A stretch of 41,381 nucleotides of DNA from Planctomycetota bacterium (GTDB taxonomy: Bacteria; Planctomycetota; Planctomycetia; Pirellulales; UBA1268), in the NCBI GenBank assembly GCA_016872555.1, contig VGZO01000037.1, positions 1 to 41,381 of the forward strand, given 5' to 3'. The translations under genes were made by a program, and so were the position numbers. Position 1 is the stretch's first letter. Each line of letters begins with the position of its first letter. This document shows positions 24,567 through 31,978 of this stretch, piece after piece. A model generated the notes under the pieces. It made no database searches. It was not told the origin of the DNA and was given only the letters and a program-made list of their open reading frames with translations.

Positions 24567-24679
24567 GAGTTCACCCCTTTGGCTATGACGGAAACGCCGC
24601 GGCCGCCCGACACCGTCGCCGCGATAAGGAATAAGAGCCACCAGACGGTGAGTCGGCCAGTGGCAGAATCCTGAGCCAC
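24563..24679 (-). CDS. possible 38-residue coupled ORF upstream of the rhodopsin
   Basis: GTG at 24679 opens a frame reading VAQDSATGRLTVWWLLFLI, then an Ala/Gly stretch, and ending KGVNS with a stop that overlaps the rhodopsin start as ATGA, the same coupling seen between the following genes. It contains one hydrophobic stretch of about 14 residues (LTVWWLLFLIAATV). Upstream GGGGCGG is a weak ribosome binding site. It could be a small membrane peptide or a leader that couples translation to the opsin, or an accident of a GC-rich frame. Confidence 0.3.
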   Translation of the reverse strand: MAQDSATGRLTVWWLLFLIAATVSGGRGVSVIAKGVNS

Positions 24680-24901
24680 GGATCCGCCCCAACGGCGAAC
24701 CCCTCTCGGGACGGGATTCTCTGTCGCCGCAACGCACCACCTCGCCCGGCCAGATTCCGGCCCTGCCGCCCATAGCCTCACGCCGGTGGCTCGGCCGCTC
24801 ACCGCTCGGCTACGATCCCTGATCGCACGCCGACAATGGGTGGGGCCCGTCCCACCTGGGCAACGCCAGGCTGTGGTTTTCCCTGCGCCGAGAGACCTCT
24901 C
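24567..24901. promoter_or_regulatory. divergent intergenic region (rhodopsin operon / FAD oxidoreductase)
   Basis: This 335-bp stretch separates the rhodopsin operon (leftward) from the FAD oxidoreductase (rightward), so both promoters should lie here. Apart from the possible 38-codon ORF, I see no convincing -35/-10 pair; the AT-rich CTTATTCCTTATC on the minus strand near 24630 is the only stretch that could hold a -10 element. No operator-like palindrome stands out. Confidence 0.4.
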
Positions 24902-26995
24902 ATGCGTACGTTGTCCAGCCACTTCCAGCGGCTTTCGATCGCGCTGGCGGTCGCCGTCACGACGGGCGCCGCGTCGTTGTCGGCTCGCGCCGAGCCGCCC
25001 CGCGACATCGTCGTCTACGGGGCGACCAGCGGGGGGATCATCGCCGCGATCCAGGCGCGGCGGATGGGGAAGAGCGTCGTCGTCATCGAGCCGTCGGGCC
25101 ATGTCGGCGGCCTCACCACCGGGGGCCTGGGGGCAACCGACATCGGCAACAAGGCTGCGATCGGCGGGCTGGCACGCGAGTTCTACCGGCGCATCGGCAG
25201 GCACTATTCCCGGCCCGAGGCCTGGCGGCAGGAGCGGATGGAGGATTACCAGAGCCGCCGCAAGGTGCCGGGGGAAGAGGAAATGTGGACGTTCGAACCC
25301 CACGTCGCCGCGAACGTGTACCGCGACTGGATCGCCGAGGCCGGCGTCGAGGTGATCGTCGGCGAGCGCCTCGACCGCGTGGGCGGCGGAGCGCGGCTCG
25401 ACGGCCACCGGATCCGGGCGTTGCGGACGGTGTCGGGGCGGGAGTTTCCCGGGACGGTGTTCATCGACGCCACGTACGAGGGCGACCTGATGGCCGCGGC
25501 GGGGGTTTCGTATCACGTCGGCCGCGAGGCAAACGCGGTGTATGGCGAGACGTTGAACGGCATCCAGGTCGCGCGGGCCACGAAGCACCAGTTCACCCAC
25601 GACGTTGATCCCTACGTCGTGCCCGGCGATCCGACCAGCGGCCTGGTGGCGCTCGTCGATCCGGAACCGGCCGGCACCGACGGCGCCGGCGACGCCCGCG
25701 TGCAGGCCTACTGCTTCCGGATGTGCACGACCGACGCCCCCGACAACCGGCGGCCCTGGCCGAAACCGGCCGGCTACGACGAGAAGACCTTCGAAATGCT
25801 GTTTCGGAACTTCGAGGCCGGCGACCGGAGGATCCCCTGGAACCCGGTATTCATGCCCAACCGCAAGACCGACACCAACAACAACTTCGCGATCAGCACC
25901 GACTACCTCGGGGCCAACCACGCCTATCCGACTGCCGACGACGCCACCCGCGCGCGGATCGTCGCCGACCACCGGGCCTACCAGCAGGGGCTGATGTGGT
26001 CGCTCGCCAACCATCCGCGCGTGCCGGCGGAGGTCCGCGAGCAGTTCCAGCGCCTCGGCCTGGCCAGGGACGAGTTCACCGACAACGACAACTGGCCGCA
26101 CCAGATCTACGTCCGCGAGGCACGGCGGATGGTGTCGGAGATGGTGATGAACCAGAACCACTGCCAGCAACGATTGGTCGCCGACGATCCGGTCGGCCTC
26201 GGGGCCTACAACATGGATTCCCACAACGTCCGCCGCACCGTGACGGCCGACGGCACGGTGCGCAACGAAGGCGACATCCAGGTCGGCGTGTCCCCCTACC
26301 GGATCGCCTATCGGAGCATCCGCCCGCGCAAGGAGGAGTGCGAGAACCTCCTCGTGCCGGTCTGCCTCGCCGCCTCGCACATCGCCTACGGATCGATCCG
26401 GATGGAGCCGGTGTTCATGGTCCTGGGCCAGTCGGCCGCGACGGCGGCGGCGCTGGCGATCGACGCCGGCACGGCCGTCCAGGACGTGCCCTACCCAGCC
26501 CTCGCCGAACGCCTCCGTGCCGACGGCCAGGTGCTCGACTGGACCGGCCCGGCGCGGAAGCCGCAGCTCGAGGCAGCGCAGCTCGCCGGTGTCGTCGTCG
26601 ACACTCCCGCCGCCGAGCTCGAGGGAGACTGGTCGACGAGCCACTCGATCGGCGGCTTCGTCGGCGACGACTACCTCCACGACGGCGGCGAGGGGAAAGG
26701 GCGCAAGCGTGCCCGGTTCACTCCCGACCTGCCGGCCGCGGGACGCTACGAGATCCGCTACTTCTACACTGCGGCCTCCAACCGCAGCCGCGCCGTGCCG
26801 GTACGGATCGAGTCACCCGCCGGAACGACGACCGTGACGCTCGACCAGCGCGAAAAGCCGCCGGAGACGGGGTTTGTCCTCGGCCGTTTCGTCCTCCCCG
26901 CCGGCAAGGCGACGAGCGTGGTCGTCGACACGGCGGGCACGACCGACCACGTGATCATCGACGCGGTGCAGTTCATCCCCGTCGCGGCGGAGTGA
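24902..26995 (+). CDS. exported FAD-dependent oxidoreductase with golvesin/xanthan-lyase-like C-terminal domain
   Basis: A 697-residue protein. The first 30 residues are a signal peptide ending in ARA. Residues 35-65 give the FAD-binding motif DIVVYGATSGGIIAAIQA with a following acidic VVIEPSGHVGGLTTGG, matching the FAD_oxidored family common in planctomycetes. GTVFIDATYEGDLMAAAGV and a second FAD contact region near NLLVPVCLAASH are also typical. From about residue 560 a beta-sandwich domain (DWSTSHSIGGFVGDDYLHD, then RYEIRYFYTAASNR) resembles the golvesin/xanthan-lyase CBD-like module. It is probably periplasmic and acts on a carbohydrate or polyphenol; the substrate is unknown. The last 16 codons lie in a 96-bp sequence repeated 716 bp further on. 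Confidence 0.8.
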   Translation: MRTLSSHFQRLSIALAVAVTTGAASLSARAEPPRDIVVYGATSGGIIAAIQARRMGKSVVVIEPSGHVGGLTTGGLGATDIGNKAAIGGLAREFYRRIGRHYSRPEAWRQERMEDYQSRRKVPGEEEMWTFEPHVAANVYRDWIAEAGVEVIVGERLDRVGGGARLDGHRIRALRTVSGREFPGTVFIDATYEGDLMAAAGVSYHVGREANAVYGETLNGIQVARATKHQFTHDVDPYVVPGDPTSGLVALVDPEPAGTDGAGDARVQAYCFRMCTTDAPDNRRPWPKPAGYDEKTFEMLFRNFEAGDRRIPWNPVFMPNRKTDTNNNFAISTDYLGANHAYPTADDATRARIVADHRAYQQGLMWSLANHPRVPAEVREQFQRLGLARDEFTDNDNWPHQIYVREARRMVSEMVMNQNHCQQRLVADDPVGLGAYNMDSHNVRRTVTADGTVRNEGDIQVGVSPYRIAYRSIRPRKEECENLLVPVCLAASHIAYGSIRMEPVFMVLGQSAATAAALAIDAGTAVQDVPYPALAERLRADGQVLDWTGPARKPQLEAAQLAGVVVDTPAAELEGDWSTSHSIGGFVGDDYLHDGGEGKGRKRARFTPDLPAAGRYEIRYFYTAASNRSRAVPVRIESPAGTTTVTLDQREKPPETGFVLGRFVLPAGKATSVVVDTAGTTDHVIIDAVQFIPVAAE

Positions 26996-27044
26996 AGCAA
27001 CCTCTCAGCGCTCGCCGTTGTCGGCAGGCAGCTCGCCGTCGGCG
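26949..27044 (+). repeat. 96-bp direct repeat, copy 1
   Basis: Identical to 27665-27760 at 94 of 96 positions by eye. It covers the last 16 codons and stop of the FAD oxidoreductase and a decayed copy of the 3' end of the DUF1559 gene in the opposite orientation. Divergence at both outer edges is abrupt. Confidence 0.9.
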
Positions 27045-27117
27045 GATCGGCTGGTGATCAGCCGGGCGGGCGTGTCGCCGAGACGGCAGCCCCCGTCAAT
27101 GACCCGGTATCCAGCGC

Positions 27118-27369
27118 TCAGTACTGCCAGATGTCGAGCACGATCACCGTCGGCGGATCGGCAATCACATCGAAGAGCACGGCGAGCGGGCGAACGACTC
27201 CCAGTCGTACCGTGTCGAATCGCGACTCACCGAAATCGAGCGGGTCGCGCGCCAGCCAAAAGTCGACTTCCCGAACGACGCGAATGAGATCGGGCATCGC
27301 ATCCGCTGCCGCGAGGATTGCCTGGAGTTTTTCGTCTGCCTCGGGAACCCAGAAGACGAAATGCCTCAT
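27118..27369 (-). CDS. RelE/ParE-like toxin of a type II toxin-antitoxin pair
   Basis: An 83-residue protein starting with ATG 27369, overlapping the antitoxin stop as ATGA. The layout fits the small RelE/ParE fold: N-terminal strand FVFWVPEADEKL, a helical stretch with DLIRVVREVDFWLARDP, then GESRFDTVRLGVVRPLAVLF and the final strand TVIVLDIWQY. Family toxins cut ribosome-bound mRNA or poison gyrase; which applies is not visible. Antitoxin first, toxin second and overlapping starts are the normal arrangement. The pair lies inside a 620-bp insert between two direct repeats. Confidence 0.7.
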   Translation of the reverse strand: MRHFVFWVPEADEKLQAILAAADAMPDLIRVVREVDFWLARDPLDFGESRFDTVRLGVVRPLAVLFDVIADPPTVIVLDIWQY

Positions 27370-27605
27370 CTCGGCTCCACGCTCCGGAGAATCTCGTCGA
27401 GCGTGCGCCCCGTTCGGGCGCTGCGCCTGCGCTCGATCTCCTCGGCACTCAGCGACGATTGGAGACCGGGAGGGGGTAGGCCGCGTCCCCCTCGTTCCGG
27501 AAAGAAAACCCCGATCACCGTGCCGGCGTGGTCGCACAACTCGACGGGCTGGGTGGCTTTGCCGAGTTGGCGGCTGGTTTCCGAATCGAGTGTGTAGCGC
27601 ACCAC
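27366..27605 (-). CDS. antitoxin of a type II toxin-antitoxin pair
   Basis: A 79-residue protein. GTG 27605 is preceded by GAGGTG. The N-terminal half forms a short beta unit (VRYTLDSETSRQLGKATQPV, then ELCDHAGTVIGVFFPE) and the C-terminal half is a charged helix (LSAEEIERRRSARTGRTLDE) that would wrap the toxin. This pattern is common among antitoxins of planctomycetes and cyanobacteria. It is expected to bind and neutralise the toxin and to repress its own promoter. Confidence 0.7.
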   Translation of the reverse strand: MVRYTLDSETSRQLGKATQPVELCDHAGTVIGVFFPERGGRGLPPPGLQSSLSAEEIERRRSARTGRTLDEILRSVEPR

Positions 27606-27664
27606 GAAAACACCTCGTCACGATTCCGGAATTTCACTGTATGGACGCCTATTCGTGGATGTCA

Positions 27665-27760
27665 ACGTGATCATCGACGCGGTGCAGTTCATCCCCGTCG
27701 CGGCGGAGTGAAGCGACCTCTCAGCGCTCGCCGTTGTCGGCGGGCAGCTCGCCGTCGGCG
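27665..27760 (+). repeat. 96-bp direct repeat, copy 2
   Basis: The second copy contains the intact 3' end of the DUF1559 gene on the minus strand plus a detached copy of the last codons and stop of the FAD oxidoreductase (IIDAVQFIPVAAE). Two mismatches to copy 1. Together the copies bracket the toxin-antitoxin pair with a period of 716 bp. Confidence 0.9.
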
Positions 27761-28584
27761 CGGGCGCCGAGCTGGCGGAGGACGTCGGGGGAGACGGTTC
27801 GCGAGATGAAACGCGTCGCGCCGTCGGCGAGCGACACCTGGATCCCGCCGGGGTGGTAGCTGCCGAGTCCGCCGACGAATAGCGCGTCGGGTGCCGCCTC
27901 GTCCGCTCCTTCGAGCTTCGGCACGTCCTCGATCCGCGAGGTATTGCGGAGCGTGGAGCGCGTCCCCGACAGCCAGCCGAGGTCGTCGCCGCCGAGAAAA
28001 TGCTCGGCGACCAGGAGCGTGTTCGACGAACCGTCTTCGATGTCGCCGAACCGGATCCGGCTGTCGAGAAACAGCACGCCGTCGTTGCCGGTGTCGATCG
28101 GCGTCTCCGCGGAGGCATGGCAGCCGGCATAGGTCGAGTGCCCGATGTCGGGCTCCTGCCGGTCGAACACCCGGAGCGGATCCGACGGGCAGAGAAGCAC
28201 CTGGATCCGCAGCTTCCTCACCGGCGCGTTGGCCTCCGCATAGGCCCCCGCCGCCTCGTCGAAGTGCCGGGCCACCGCCTGCTGCTCGAGATACGGCAGG
28301 AGACGCACGATCCACCCGACGTGCCTCCCCTCGGCGACGCTGCGGATCGGCCCGGGATCGCCCGTGACCCCGGGGGGAAACGCCTCCTGGCTGAATTCGT
28401 GGTTGTGCAGCGCCAGCCCGAGCTGCGTGAGGTTGTTGGCGCAGCTGCAGCGCCGCGCCGCCTCGCGCGCCGCCTGGACAGCCGGAAGCAACAGCCCGAC
28501 GAGCACGCCGATGATCGCGATCACGACGAGGAGCTCGACGAGCGTGAAGGCGCGCCGCAACGCGGGGGTCGGGAAGTGGTTCAT
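27721..28584 (-). CDS. DUF1559 pilin-like protein (H-X9-DG ending)
   Basis: A 287-residue protein with a type IV prepilin start: short basic leader, then [23 protein letters not shown] with Glu at +5, as recognised by prepilin peptidase. The CANNLTQLGLALHNHE region and the C-terminal YHPGGIQVSLADG, with His nine residues before Asp-Gly, define the DUF1559 family, which is greatly expanded in planctomycetes. Probable role: pseudopilin-like exported subunit of the adjoining GspF-type system. Start overlaps the upstream gene as ATGA, so it is the last member of that operon. Confidence 0.88.
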   Translation of the reverse strand: MNHFPTPALRRAFTLVELLVVIAIIGVLVGLLLPAVQAAREAARRCSCANNLTQLGLALHNHEFSQEAFPPGVTGDPGPIRSVAEGRHVGWIVRLLPYLEQQAVARHFDEAAGAYAEANAPVRKLRIQVLLCPSDPLRVFDRQEPDIGHSTYAGCHASAETPIDTGNDGVLFLDSRIRFGDIEDGSSNTLLVAEHFLGGDDLGWLSGTRSTLRNTSRIEDVPKLEGADEAAPDALFVGGLGSYHPGGIQVSLADGATRFISRTVSPDVLRQLGARADGELPADNGER

Positions 28585-29000
28585 GGCGACTGTTCCTCAT
28601 GTGACGGGGATCGAGCGGAGACGGGACCGGTGACTTCTCGGGTGCGCCGGATCGTGACCGGCCCTTCAAGCGGGTATTCGACGACCACGCGCACGGCTCC
28701 GTCGCCTCCGGGGGCGACCGTGGTCGTGATCCGGGCGGAGCCGCTGCCGACGATCGCGTCGGTGGGCACGACCCGCATCCCGTCGGCCCCGTGGCCGGCG
28801 GCACCCCGCTCCCGGGCTTCGCGGGTCGCCAGGTCGAGCAACTGCTCCACCTGGAGGCTGTCGCGCTCGGCGCGCAGCTGGCGGCGGCCGGCAAGCGCCC
28901 CGGAGAGCATCGCGGCGGCGATCGCCGCCACCGTCGCCAGGGCGGCCAGCGCCACGAACATCACCGCGCCGCGCCGGGGCAGGACCGCAGGCCGGGTCAT
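28581..29000 (-). CDS. pseudopilin-operon membrane protein, function unknown
   Basis: A 139-residue protein with an N-terminal basic leader (MTRPAVLPRRGAV) and one hydrophobic helix (about 13-35, FVALAALATVAAIAAAML), then a soluble domain with ITTTVAPGGDGAVRVVVEY. It resembles minor pilin/PilX-like proteins in layout, but the canonical Glu+5 is absent. ATGA overlaps on both sides place it firmly in the operon. Confidence 0.6.
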   Translation of the reverse strand: MTRPAVLPRRGAVMFVALAALATVAAIAAAMLSGALAGRRQLRAERDSLQVEQLLDLATREARERGAAGHGADGMRVVPTDAIVGSGSARITTTVAPGGDGAVRVVVEYPLEGPVTIRRTREVTGPVSARSPSHEEQSP

Positions 29001-29470
29001 CGGTCACCTCCGAGGCCGGCGGCGTGGGCCACGATCTCGACCTCGCTCGGCGGCGCGCCAGTGGCCGTGCCCGTGGCGGTGAGGCGCACCAGGGCGCCCT
29101 CGGCCTCGACCCGCCACACGGTCCCGGCGCCGAGCCGGTAGTCTTCCCTGGTGGCACGGCTGCCATCGGCCGTCGCCATGCGGCGCAGCCCCGCCGGCGT
29201 GGCAAGGTAGTCGATCGCCTCGCCCCGCGCCGTGGTGATCCGCAGCAGCCGTTGGCCGGCGGCGGTGCCGTCGAGCGCGCGAGCGGCATGGACATCGGCG
29301 CGGAACCGGCGCCCGAGGGCCAGTGCCGTGCGGTCGTGCTCGAGATGGTGCCGCGACGCGGCCTGCAGGCCGAGCGCCCGGTGGATCAGGCCGGCACCGA
29401 TCGTGAGCACCACCGACGTGGCGGTGATCACGGCGAGCAACTCCACCAGCGACGCACCGCGGCGGTTCAT
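28997..29470 (-). CDS. prepilin-type N-terminal domain protein
   Basis: A 157-residue pseudopilin. MNRRGASLVELLAVITATSV is a class III prepilin signal, with cleavage after the Gly and Glu at +5. The remainder, with RTALALGRRFRADVHAAR, resembles GspJ-like minor pseudopilins. Overlaps both neighbours as ATGA. Confidence 0.75.
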   Translation of the reverse strand: MNRRGASLVELLAVITATSVVLTIGAGLIHRALGLQAASRHHLEHDRTALALGRRFRADVHAARALDGTAAGQRLLRITTARGEAIDYLATPAGLRRMATADGSRATREDYRLGAGTVWRVEAEGALVRLTATGTATGAPPSEVEIVAHAAGLGGDR

Positions 29471-29901
29471 CGGGCAGCCTCCCTTCCGGGGGCGACGTCG
29501 GCCGACGGCAACCATACCGCCAGTGCCACCGGCCGCAAGGCGCGTCCGGGTGCGTCCCACGACAGCGCGAGGACGACGCGGCCGAGCTGTTCCCGGCGGG
29601 CCGACAGCACCGCGCCGGGGAGCCGGCGGCGCGCGCGGTCGGAAAGGGGCGGCCGGGCGACGAACGCCGCCACGTCTTCCGGCGGCAGGCTCGCCAAGAC
29701 CTCGGCCCGATTCGCGAGCTCCTCCATGGCGATCCGCTCGTGGCGGGAATCGGCGAGGAGCCGCAGATGGCGCACGAACAGCGGCATCGTCGAGCCGAGG
29801 ATCACGGTCAGGATCGCCAGCGCCGCCACCGTCTCGAGGCTCGACAGCCCGCGGCGCTCGACTCGACCGCGCTGCGCGACCCGGCGGTTGCACGTCGTCA
29901 T
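29467..29901 (-). CDS. prepilin-type N-terminal domain protein
   Basis: A 144-residue pseudopilin whose leader is followed by RRGLSSLETVAALAILTVIL, with Glu at +5 and the hydrophobic stem. The rest is variable (RHLRLLADSRHERIAMEEL), as in GspI-like minor pseudopilins. Stop and start overlap the neighbours as ATGA. Confidence 0.72.
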   Translation of the reverse strand: MTTCNRRVAQRGRVERRGLSSLETVAALAILTVILGSTMPLFVRHLRLLADSRHERIAMEELANRAEVLASLPPEDVAAFVARPPLSDRARRRLPGAVLSARREQLGRVVLALSWDAPGRALRPVALAVWLPSADVAPGREAAR

Positions 29902-31070
29902 GCCAACCCCCTGATCAATCGCACCAGTGGCACGAACATCGCGAGTGCCTCGAGGAGCACCACCGCCCCCATCACCGCGGCGGCGACGGGCACCAGCGCG
30001 CTACTCCACGCGAGGGCCCGCCGCGAGCCGCGCTCACGAGCCTCGCGCGCGAGTGTGTGCAGCGCCCAGGGGCCGACGCCGCTCGCCGTGGAGGCTGCGA
30101 AGAACTCCGCTTCCGCGCCTGTCGCCAGGCCGGCGGCGGCGAGATCGGGAGTCGCCGTCGCGATCCGCCGGAGGCTCCCGGCCACGGGTCCGTCGCCCTG
30201 ACAATCGGCGAGGACCTTCGCCGCCTCCGGCAGCGGCAGCCCCGCCTCGAGTGCGACGGCCAGGTGATCCAGCGCGGCGGCACGGCGAAACGGGCGGCGG
30301 AATGGCGCGACGAGCCACCCGCCGATCAAGCGGCTCACGAGCCGCACGACGGTCCGGAAGGCGAGCCACGCGACGATGATCAACCCGGTGATCACCGGGA
30401 TCGCGGCCCACGGTCCGGCCATCTCGGCGACCCCCTGGATCATGCCGACGACGACGGCGAGAGGAACGAGCACGACCGCTGCCGGCAACCCGAGCACGGT
30501 GCTCACGCCCGCCGCCAGTCGGAGCGCCATCGGTTCGCCCATGTCGAATTCGCTGATGATCTGCTGAAACTGCGGGATCACACGCAGCCCCAGGAGCAAC
30601 GCCACGCACGAAAAGACGAACACGACGACGGCGAGGTAGCCGAGAGTGGCGCGAAACCGCCCCCAGCCCGTCCCGTCGCGAGCCGCGTCGGCGGAAAGCG
30701 TCGCTGCCACCGTCTGCGGCAGCAGCCCGAGCCGCTCGCCGCAGCACACGGCAGCGGCATGGTCGAGGGTCACGAGTCCCGGCACGCGTTTCACCACCTC
30801 CCCTGGCGTCGCTCCGGCGGCGAGCAACTCGGCGGCCTGCTTCACCCGCGTGGCCTGACCACCCCGTTCATCGCGGGCCCACGCCGCGAGCAGCCGCGCC
30901 GGGGGAATCCCTTCCCTGTCGCTCACCGCGAGGAGGCGGAGCACCGCCGCCGAGCGGCGCCCGGGACCGCGTGCCACGGCACGTGACAGGCAATCGCTGA
31001 GCCACTGCACGAGGGGCACCAGCGACGGGAACCATCCCTGCAGCGCGCGATCGCGGCGGGAGTCGCTCAT
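29898..31070 (-). CDS. GspF/PilC-like inner-membrane protein, copy 1 of 3
   Basis: A 390-residue protein with hydrophobic helices at about 140-165, 185-205, 225-245 and 365-388. The central LLGLRVIPQFQQIISEFDM and the AALDHLAVALEAGLPLPEAAK segment match T2SSF domain motifs (the PxF.....F and the L...L..G.P...A repeat). It is expected in the inner membrane as assembly platform for pseudopilins. It has one clear and one weak T2SSF repeat. Starts at ATG 31070, overlapping the next F-like gene. Confidence 0.78.
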   Translation of the reverse strand: MSDSRRDRALQGWFPSLVPLVQWLSDCLSRAVARGPGRRSAAVLRLLAVSDREGIPPARLLAAWARDERGGQATRVKQAAELLAAGATPGEVVKRVPGLVTLDHAAAVCCGERLGLLPQTVAATLSADAARDGTGWGRFRATLGYLAVVVFVFSCVALLLGLRVIPQFQQIISEFDMGEPMALRLAAGVSTVLGLPAAVVLVPLAVVVGMIQGVAEMAGPWAAIPVITGLIIVAWLAFRTVVRLVSRLIGGWLVAPFRRPFRRAAALDHLAVALEAGLPLPEAAKVLADCQGDGPVAGSLRRIATATPDLAAAGLATGAEAEFFAASTASGVGPWALHTLAREARERGSRRALAWSSALVPVAAAVMGAVVLLEALAMFVPLVRLIRGLA

Positions 31071-31978
31071 GACAGACTCACCACAAGCTTGATCAGCGGA
31101 GCGAACAGCGCCATGGTGACCAGGCCGACGAACGAGCCGACCAGGCCGACCGCCACCGGCCCGACGAACCAGGCCATCCCGTCGGCGGCCCGGCGCGTCC
31201 GGTCGGCGTGGCACTCGGCGACGGCGTCGAGCACGCGCCCGGCGCTATCCGGTGGCAACCCCAGGGCTTCGCGCGCGGCATTCGTCAGCGGCGTCGCGCC
31301 GCTCCCCTCCCCGGCCTGCCCAACACCCCGAGCGGCAAGGACGACAGCCTCGTCCGCCGGCACACCGGCGGCCACGAGGCCGGCGAGGGCCTGCGTGAAT
31401 CCCGCGGTCACGGTGGGCCCGCGCGGGCCGTAGCGCACCGCCAGCCACCAGGCGGCGAGGAGCGCGAGCCCCGCGACCGTAGCCGGCAGCCAGCCCGTGG
31501 CGAGGAGGTCGGTGGCGATGAGCACGGCCCGCGTGACCAACGGCAGCTGGAGACCGAAATCGTCGAACAGCTTTCGGAACGCCGGCATCACCGTCACCGA
31601 CAACGCGAACAGCACCAGCGTCGCGACACCGAGCACGATCAGCGGATAGACCAGTGCCGACCACTGCCGCGACGACGTGAGGAGTGGCCGGCGGGCCTCG
31701 CCGAGGAGCCGCGCGAGCCGCTTCTCGGCAGCCTCCGTGGCGGGAAACAGCGGCAGCCACGCGGCCGGGTCGGAGCGGGCGGCAGCCGCAGCCCGGGCGG
31801 GATCGGCGCTGGCAAGCGCCACCGACACCGCCCGCCAGCGGCGGCTCACCCCAGCCCCCGACTCCGCGTCGAGAGAATCGGCGACCGCGTCGACCAGCGG
31901 CAGGAGCGCGGCGCGGTTGGCGACCGCGGCCGCCACGTGGCGGCTCCAGACATCGTCGGCTCCGGCGGCGGTGCTCAT
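31067..31978 (-). CDS. GspF/PilC-like inner-membrane protein, copy 2 of 3
   Basis: A 303-residue protein. The classic T2SSF signature VTVMPAFRKLFDDFGLQLP is present after a hydrophobic helix (about 105-128). A second repeat follows with FTQALAGLVAAGVPADEAV and a C-terminal helix (FVGLVTMALFAPLIKLV). It is shorter than full-length GspF of about 400 residues. Coupled by ATGA to both neighbours. Confidence 0.8.
   Translation of the reverse strand: MSTAAGADDVWSRHVAAAVANRAALLPLVDAVADSLDAESGAGVSRRWRAVSVALASADPARAAAAARSDPAAWLPLFPATEAAEKRLARLLGEARRPLLTSSRQWSALVYPLIVLGVATLVLFALSVTVMPAFRKLFDDFGLQLPLVTRAVLIATDLLATGWLPATVAGLALLAAWWLAVRYGPRGPTVTAGFTQALAGLVAAGVPADEAVVLAARGVGQAGEGSGATPLTNAAREALGLPPDSAGRVLDAVAECHADRTRRAADGMAWFVGPVAVGLVGSFVGLVTMALFAPLIKLVVSLS

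Noticed and set aside
26949-27760. Reading the 96-bp repeats as ends of an insertion sequence
   Set aside because: They are direct, not inverted, contain host gene ends, and no transposase lies between them.
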